Assembly (NCBI GenBank): GCA_033557835.1
Contig: JAWQRO010000252.1
Coordinates: forward strand, 1 to 46,386
Source of the DNA: Helochares maculicollis
Taxonomy: Eukaryota; Arthropoda; Insecta; Coleoptera; Hydrophilidae
Direction of reading: 5' to 3'
DNA: 46,386 bases
The notes beneath the pieces were generated by a model, which saw nothing but the letters and a program-made list of their open reading frames with translations, did not search any database and was not told the origin of the DNA. How positions within the stretch are numbered: the first letter of the stretch is position 1; each line of letters begins with the position of its first letter. The position numbers and the translations under genes were made by a program. Of the stretch, positions 41,666 through 46,386 are shown piece after piece.

Positions 41666-42794
41666 GAAACAAAAAATTATTTACCCCCACAGTTTTTTAC
41701 TACAATATCCACATTTTTCAAAGTACACTGTAATCTGTAGTTATGTGAATCTCCGTTAGAGAGCAGTCGACGAAAAAATGTTTCTCTTTGAGAAACATTT
41801 AAATTGCAGAACGTAGCAAATATAGCTGTTATATAAAAAATATTATTGTATACCAACCAAATCGGCTACTAATTTCATAAACGTACTAAATATTTAAGAA
41901 ATTAATGATTTTATGTATGTTGATGTATATTACTTTATTTAGAGGTTAACTGTCATTCTACTATATTGTTTTTCTTGGGGGCACCCTCTACATTCATATG
42001 AAAGTATTAATCAATTTAATTCATGGAAGTAGGTGTCGCTCAGTGAAGGGGACATAAAAACACTTAATTACCCATCCACATTTGGCTTGCCTTATGAGTC
42101 GGACACCCTTGGACTGAAAATTTGGATATGAGAAAGCTGTGCACAAGATGGGTGCCACATTTGCTCACAATGGAACAAAAACAGCGCCATGAGGTTTCCA
42201 CCGAATGTTTGGCGACGTTTCGAAGTAATAAAGCCAAGTTTTTACGTCGGTTCAAAACCATGATGAAACATGGGTCCATCATTTCATACCTGAGATGAAG
42301 GAACAGTAAAAACAAGGGACTGAAAGGAGGGAATGGGCTCTACAAAACGCGAAAACAGTTCCATGTCATGGCTTCAGTTTTTTGGAATGTTTGAGAGAAA
42401 ATTTTAATTAATTATCTTCAAAAAACAGAAACAATCAACGGTATTACGCAAACTTATTGCACCATTTGAGTGATAAAATCAAGAAAAAAAAACAATTAAT
42501 TAACGTTCTAATGCTTCCTCACACACCATATTCGGTAGATTTTGCCCGCTCGAATTATTTTCTTTTTCCAAACTTTATGGCTCGGCGGTAGAAGATTTGC
42601 CAAAAATGAAGAGGTGGAATCTGCGGTTGATCATTATTTTGTGAGGCTCGACGGTACTCACTATAAACAGGGCATCGAAGCTAGTGAACATCGCTGGAAA
42701 AAGTGTGTCGAGCAAAAAGGAGACTATGTTAAGGAACGAAAACATTTATTCTCAATTTTTTGTGTTTTCTTTGTTAGGGACTATCCTCGAATAT

Positions 42795-43435
42795 TAAAAA
42801 CTTCTTCTCTGCGACACTAAACTCACTATCCAAAATGAGCCTACGGAAAGGTGAAAATGGAGGAATCTAAGATTATACACTCTGGACAAATTTATTCTTC
42901 AATAAGGGTAGTTCTATGTTGACATGCAATAAATCGAACTGCGTATGAGGTTTAACGAAATTATTTATACTTTTAAAAGTTCATGTAAGTATATCATTAT
43001 GTATGGAATCGTTCAAACCTCCGCCGTGGTTTTTTAGCTCGGAGCTAAGTAGTCCAGTTTTCAATAAGTCTGCCTTATAAAAACGCCTCAATTTGAAGAA
43101 TAGCATTGATTATGTTGACTTTAAGGGCATCGGTCGATTGCTATTTATTGGCAAAGACCAGCTATTTCAGGCAATCCCACATCTAGAGATTAAATTACAC
43201 GATCTTGGCAGCCAATTCAAGTCACATCTGCAAGAGATAACCATACCTTAAAGTTGTTTTTGCAATATTTTCATCGTAACATTTTGTGGATTCGTTACCA
43301 CCTGCTAATCCTAGTGTGAGTTGATATTGATCTGGATACGTAATTAGTGCAAAGGTGATTGTTCCACTAAAAATTCGCTTCCAGACGCTTCTTTTCTAAA
43401 CGCTCTAAACCCCAGTCAGCGAACAAACTGTGTTG
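42795..43435. other. intergenic, nothing recognised
   Basis: No supported coding stretch or repeat. Confidence 0.3.
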
Positions 43436-43439
43436 TTTA

Positions 43440-43650
43440 CGGTCCGTAATTTTGTGCTCCTGTTTGGTTCTCCTGCACACTTTCGCGGGCCGCAACAATA
43501 TTCTCAGCCGATTTGGCGTTCCTTTGATATATGGGTGTCGACGATTGTTACCCGAACCGGTCGCCTAAAATGTGACCATGAAACGTTAGAGAGCCACCGT
43601 ATCTGCCGTAAAATGGTCGCAACGTTTGCATTAACGAACACTCATTTTAA
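43440..43650 (-). mobile_element. transposase helix-turn-helix remnant (Tc/mariner-like)
   Basis: The minus strand reads LQRFYGRYGGSLT and, in another frame, IYQRNAKSAENIVAARESVQ followed by EN. This resembles the N-terminal region of insect transposase-derived proteins with the pattern 'GRPRTxRTEENIAAVxESV'. No catalytic part was found. The assignment is tentative. Confidence 0.4.
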
Positions 43651-43799
43651 TATTAAAGTTGTATAATTTCGACCTACTGTTCAGTGGTGTAACTTGTCAA
43701 GGTAATTTGGCAACAGTGATTGAATAATAAGCAACACATTAGACAGAGGGCATCAAAACTGCATGGATTCCAGAGACTGCCAACATCAACCCGCCCAAA

Positions 43800-44703
43800 C
43801 TAAAAAACTCTTTACTTATGGCGAGACCGCTAATTAATGAACGAACGTACATGAAATGCAACTAGATCAGTGGTTTTCACAATCCAGACCGATGGAAGAG
43901 GGAAGGTTTTCACAAATATAGACATGGAGGCATTACTTCATGACAATTTGTGCAAAACGTAAAAACAATTGATATCGTCATTAATAGTTACTTCACAAAC
44001 CATTTCTAACCTCAACGCCACGGGACTGATACAAGAAAATTGGGTGGTGTACGAGTTAAACCTAAAAATGTTGATCGGCGTCTATTTTCTTGTGAAAAGC
44101 TGTTTGAAAATCAAAGACAGAATCGGTCTCTGCACTATGAGGACATCATGCAACCATTCTTCCTCATCTACACCAAACCGAATATTCATAGCTCTATAGT
44201 CAGGCTCCGTATTTGGTAGAACTACCTCGGCGTAGTATATTATGAGCTACTAAAACTGTCTGAAACTATCACAGGCACCCTACTTGTATAAAGAAAACAA
44301 TTAATGCGTTTGAGCCGAACATTAAAGCAGAGACACGACAACATGATTTTACAAAATGACCACGCAGTACCACATGTTACACAACCGGTTGAGACGTACT
44401 TAGAAAGATTGAAAAGGAAAGACTTGTCCCACACGCCGTATTCTCCAGACATTGCTCCCTCAAACTATCACTTGTTTCAATCAATTGCAGACGGTCTGGC
44501 TGACCACCATGATCAAGTCGCAAATTATTGCGTGGATCGCCTCAAAAAATTAGTATAATTTTTTAAACGGATTTCGAACGCTGCCCGAAAGCTTGGAGAG
44601 TGGCTAGAGCTGAATAACTTGTGAATCGTAAATGTTAAAACAGTTTTTTACAACAACGCTTCCAGTGTCGGGATAAAAACGACAGGAGGAAATTTGCACC
44701 CTT
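43800..44703 (+). mobile_element. mariner K remnant (same type as mariner E)
   Basis: The plus strand, in shifting frames, reads EGRFSQI-type and DMEALLHDNLCKT helix-turn-helix sequence, then VTSQTISNLNATGLIQENWV, then YYELLKLSETITGTL, then a good stretch MRLSRTLKQRHDNMILQNDH ... PHVTQPVETYLERLKRKDLS and TPYSPDIAPSNYHLFQSIAD followed by GLADHHD. The catalytic Asp in HDNARPH is retained as NDHAVPH. The right end GGAAATTTGCACCCTTAATA is a decayed form of the mariner E terminal repeat. This copy keeps the region that mariner E has lost. Confidence 0.8.
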
Positions 44704-44748
44704 AATATAATCGATGCTACCCTATACACAAATATGTATATTTTATAT

Positions 44749-45945
44749 ACAGGGTGTTGCAGAATTAATTTCCAATACTTAACTCACATGTTAAGAACGC
44801 CAATGTGATCACAACCTGGTATTTTCTAAGTATAAATAAAAATGTTGAAAAATTGCCTCACTTGGAACTTCTTACATAATTGAAATGATGACGATAGACC
44901 ATGATGGGTTAAAGAATATTATGCAGACACAACGGCACCGTTATTGCTATAGAAATAACGGCATCACATTCAAACACGTCGTTAGATTTTTCAAAACCTC
45001 GAGATTAAATTTTTCCCTGAACGCAAAACCGTCAAAGAAACAGAAAAAAAGAATAAAACAACCGTTGAAGTCAAATTTTCTAGCTCCGCGTTTTTTCGAA
45101 TCATTTAAAACAGAACGTGTCCTCGAAAAAATATCACTTTGTATTACTATCTTTCGCCACAAGAAAGACGATTACATCATACATCGCAAACTAACGTCAC
45201 CTTTATCTTTATGAAAATACCGGCAACACATTAAAAGCAAAGCGTTAGATCAGTCATAATCACGAGATAAAATTATTTCACGGACACAAAACCTTCCTAA
45301 TAACATAAAGTAAAAAAAAGAAACATAAACAGCCATTTAAGTAACATTTTATTCGAGCGCGTTGTTTTTTGAGCTAGAGATCGAACATGACCTCAAAAAA
45401 ATATTATACATTGCAAACTAAACAATAACTTAATGGTCGGCATTTTTTATCGATAAAATTCGATGGCTACTTAAATACGATGGACTATAGTCAATTTCTA
45501 TCACAATTGATAGTACAAATTTATGTTATTGCGACGACAGACTGACCCAACAATCTCCTTCTATAGATAACACATGCACCGCTTCTCTTGCGTCTGTGGT
45601 TATAAATTTATTGCGCTTTACGTTTTTTGATGAGCATCCGCTTTCAATCACCTTGATTACAATAAAATTATGGTTTTTCTTGTTTCGTGCTTAGTATGTT
45701 GATGATTTACATATTGGTAGATTTGTTTTTCTTTGAATAAGGCATAAAGAAAAGTTAAGCTACCTTACGTAATAGTAAATAATGTATTAAAAACAAATTG
45801 AAATGAATGCAATCTGACCAAACATGGCGCTTGTTTTTCCTCTCCGGTTGAAATTTATTGGGCTTTTAACTTTTTTCGCTCGTCTTTATTTATTTTCAAC
45901 GAGGATTTTTATTATTATTTCGTTAGTTTCGAGTCCAGATGCTTT
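44749..45945 (+). repeat. repeat R1, copy 3 (two internal monomers)
   Basis: The longest copy of R1. It starts ACAGGGTGTTGCAGAATTAA and has a left part, two tandem monomers (about 44950-45190 and 45215-45420), a middle stretch missing from copy 1 and the shared right tail with TTTCGTGCTTAGTA and TTTTTCTTTGAATAA. It is non-coding. Confidence 0.75.
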
Positions 45946-46039
45946 AAGCGTAAACAAGAAGGGAATTCTTTGAAATGCCGATAAAATTCGTTTGTGTTCG
46001 ACTGAGGACGTGATAGGGAATTCTAGCAGTGGTTCTTAA

Positions 46040-46386
46040 CATGTACATGTTATATTCAGAAAGCTTAGACAAGTCTTGCATCCAGAACAGCTAAAAGTTT
46101 TTTATTATGCATTTGTCCAGTCTATTTTATGTTATGGTATACTGAATTGGGGAGCCGCCTCAGCAACTCATATTAAAAGGATAGAAATTGCCCAGAAACT
46201 TATTATTAAGGTAATGCTGGGAAAGCCTATTTTATACCAAAGCTTGCTATTATTTTCTGTATCTGGACTTAATACATTTTTGCAGCTGTTTGTTGCTTCG
46301 GTTATAAAATTCACAGTAAATAATATGAATTTGTTGGAACGAGTAGAACATGGTCATAATACCAGAATGAGAATCAATAACAATGC
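46040..46386 (+). mobile_element. LINE reverse transcriptase 3' end, cut by the window edge
   Basis: The plus strand reads SLRQVLHPEQLKVFYYAFVQ-type sequence, then SILCYGILNWGAASATHIKR and IEIAQKLIIKVMLGKPILYQ, and ends HNTRMRINNN. The pattern 'YGIxxWG...hxxRIxxxQKxxIRxI...HNTR' is the thumb and C-terminal part of many insect non-LTR reverse transcriptases. It is open to the window edge in this frame, so it is better preserved than the other LINE pieces. Confidence 0.8.

Larger units (their letters stand above)
41188..42106. other. insertion inside mariner J
   Basis: About 0.9 kb of foreign sequence within the mariner. It contains a 27-bp tandem repeat at its start, an inverted R3 fragment and otherwise unrecognised AT-rich sequence. 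No clear terminal repeats or target duplication were seen. Confidence 0.55.
40980..42790 (+). mobile_element. mariner J, split by a 0.9-kb insertion
   Basis: The first part (40980-41187) reads STVKCWLAELKRGRTSCQDE and EVTTTEMAKKIHKMVLDDRL-type helix-turn-helix sequence. The second (42107-42790) continues with LDMRKLCTRWVPHLLTMEQK-like sequence, DETWVHHFIPEMKEQ, PHTPYSVDFARSNYFLFPNF, GGRRFAKNEEVESAVDHYFV and HYKQGIEASEHRWKKCVEQK. The two halves are contiguous in related transposases apart from about a dozen residues, so 41188-42106 is an insertion. Frameshifts and stops abound. Ends were not located. Confidence 0.82.

Overview
The window looks like insect nuclear DNA: AT-rich, spliced genes with short introns mixed with kilobase introns full of transposon remains. 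Very many mariner copies, Penelope-like, jockey-like and hAT pieces fit an arthropod genome; a beetle or other holometabolous insect is plausible, but the order cannot be fixed from this sequence alone. No rRNA, tRNA or CRISPR array was recognised.

Three genes can be assembled. (1) A small six-finger C2H2 zinc-finger gene on the minus strand (2026-2673, with a 5' UTR intron) stands head to head with (2) Merlin (NF2 homologue), plus strand, 3090-16472. Its eight exons join in phase to a complete 612-residue FERM/coiled-coil/C-terminal-domain protein. (3) A rifampin-phosphotransferase/PEP-synthase-like gene on the minus strand runs from 35156 down to 20869. Its nine exons join in phase to 1309 residues: an N-terminal membrane segment, an ATP-grasp (PPDK-N-like) region and a C-terminal swivelling phosphohistidine domain. 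Merlin and this gene are convergent (tail to tail). A degraded kinesin-2 motor exon (36697-37593, minus) lies beyond the third gene's promoter.

The most informative structure is a DNA-level duplication of the zone where Merlin and the phosphotransferase-like gene meet. About 2 kb (Merlin last exon, both 3' UTRs, phosphotransferase last exon and some intron) occurs at about 16355-18320 and again at about 20610-22625. Each gene kept a different copy: Merlin uses the first, in which the phosphotransferase exon is wrecked; the phosphotransferase uses the second, in which the Merlin exon is deleted and degenerate. A second point is a candidate alternative last exon of Merlin at 9568-9628, in the correct splice phase.

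Layout: 1-1250 rearranged Penelope-like element; 2026-3077 zinc-finger gene and shared promoter; 3090-16472 Merlin with six mariner-type insertions in introns 2 and 7; 16630-18030 broken phosphotransferase exon; 19590-20420 LINE remnant; 20869-35156 phosphotransferase-like gene, with a mariner in its last intron and a mariner/hAT/mariner series plus LINE ORF1 remnant in the 28665-34083 intron; 35157-36000 upstream region with GATA-type sites; 36000-46386 kinesin exon, three copies of a repeat with internal tandem monomers, two further dispersed repeats, mariner remnants (one split by a 0.9 kb insertion with a 27-bp tandem repeat) and, at the right edge, a LINE 3' end. Mariners of at least five sequence types are present and all look dead. 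Gene calls rest on reading frames, splice phase and remembered family motifs; no database search was run.
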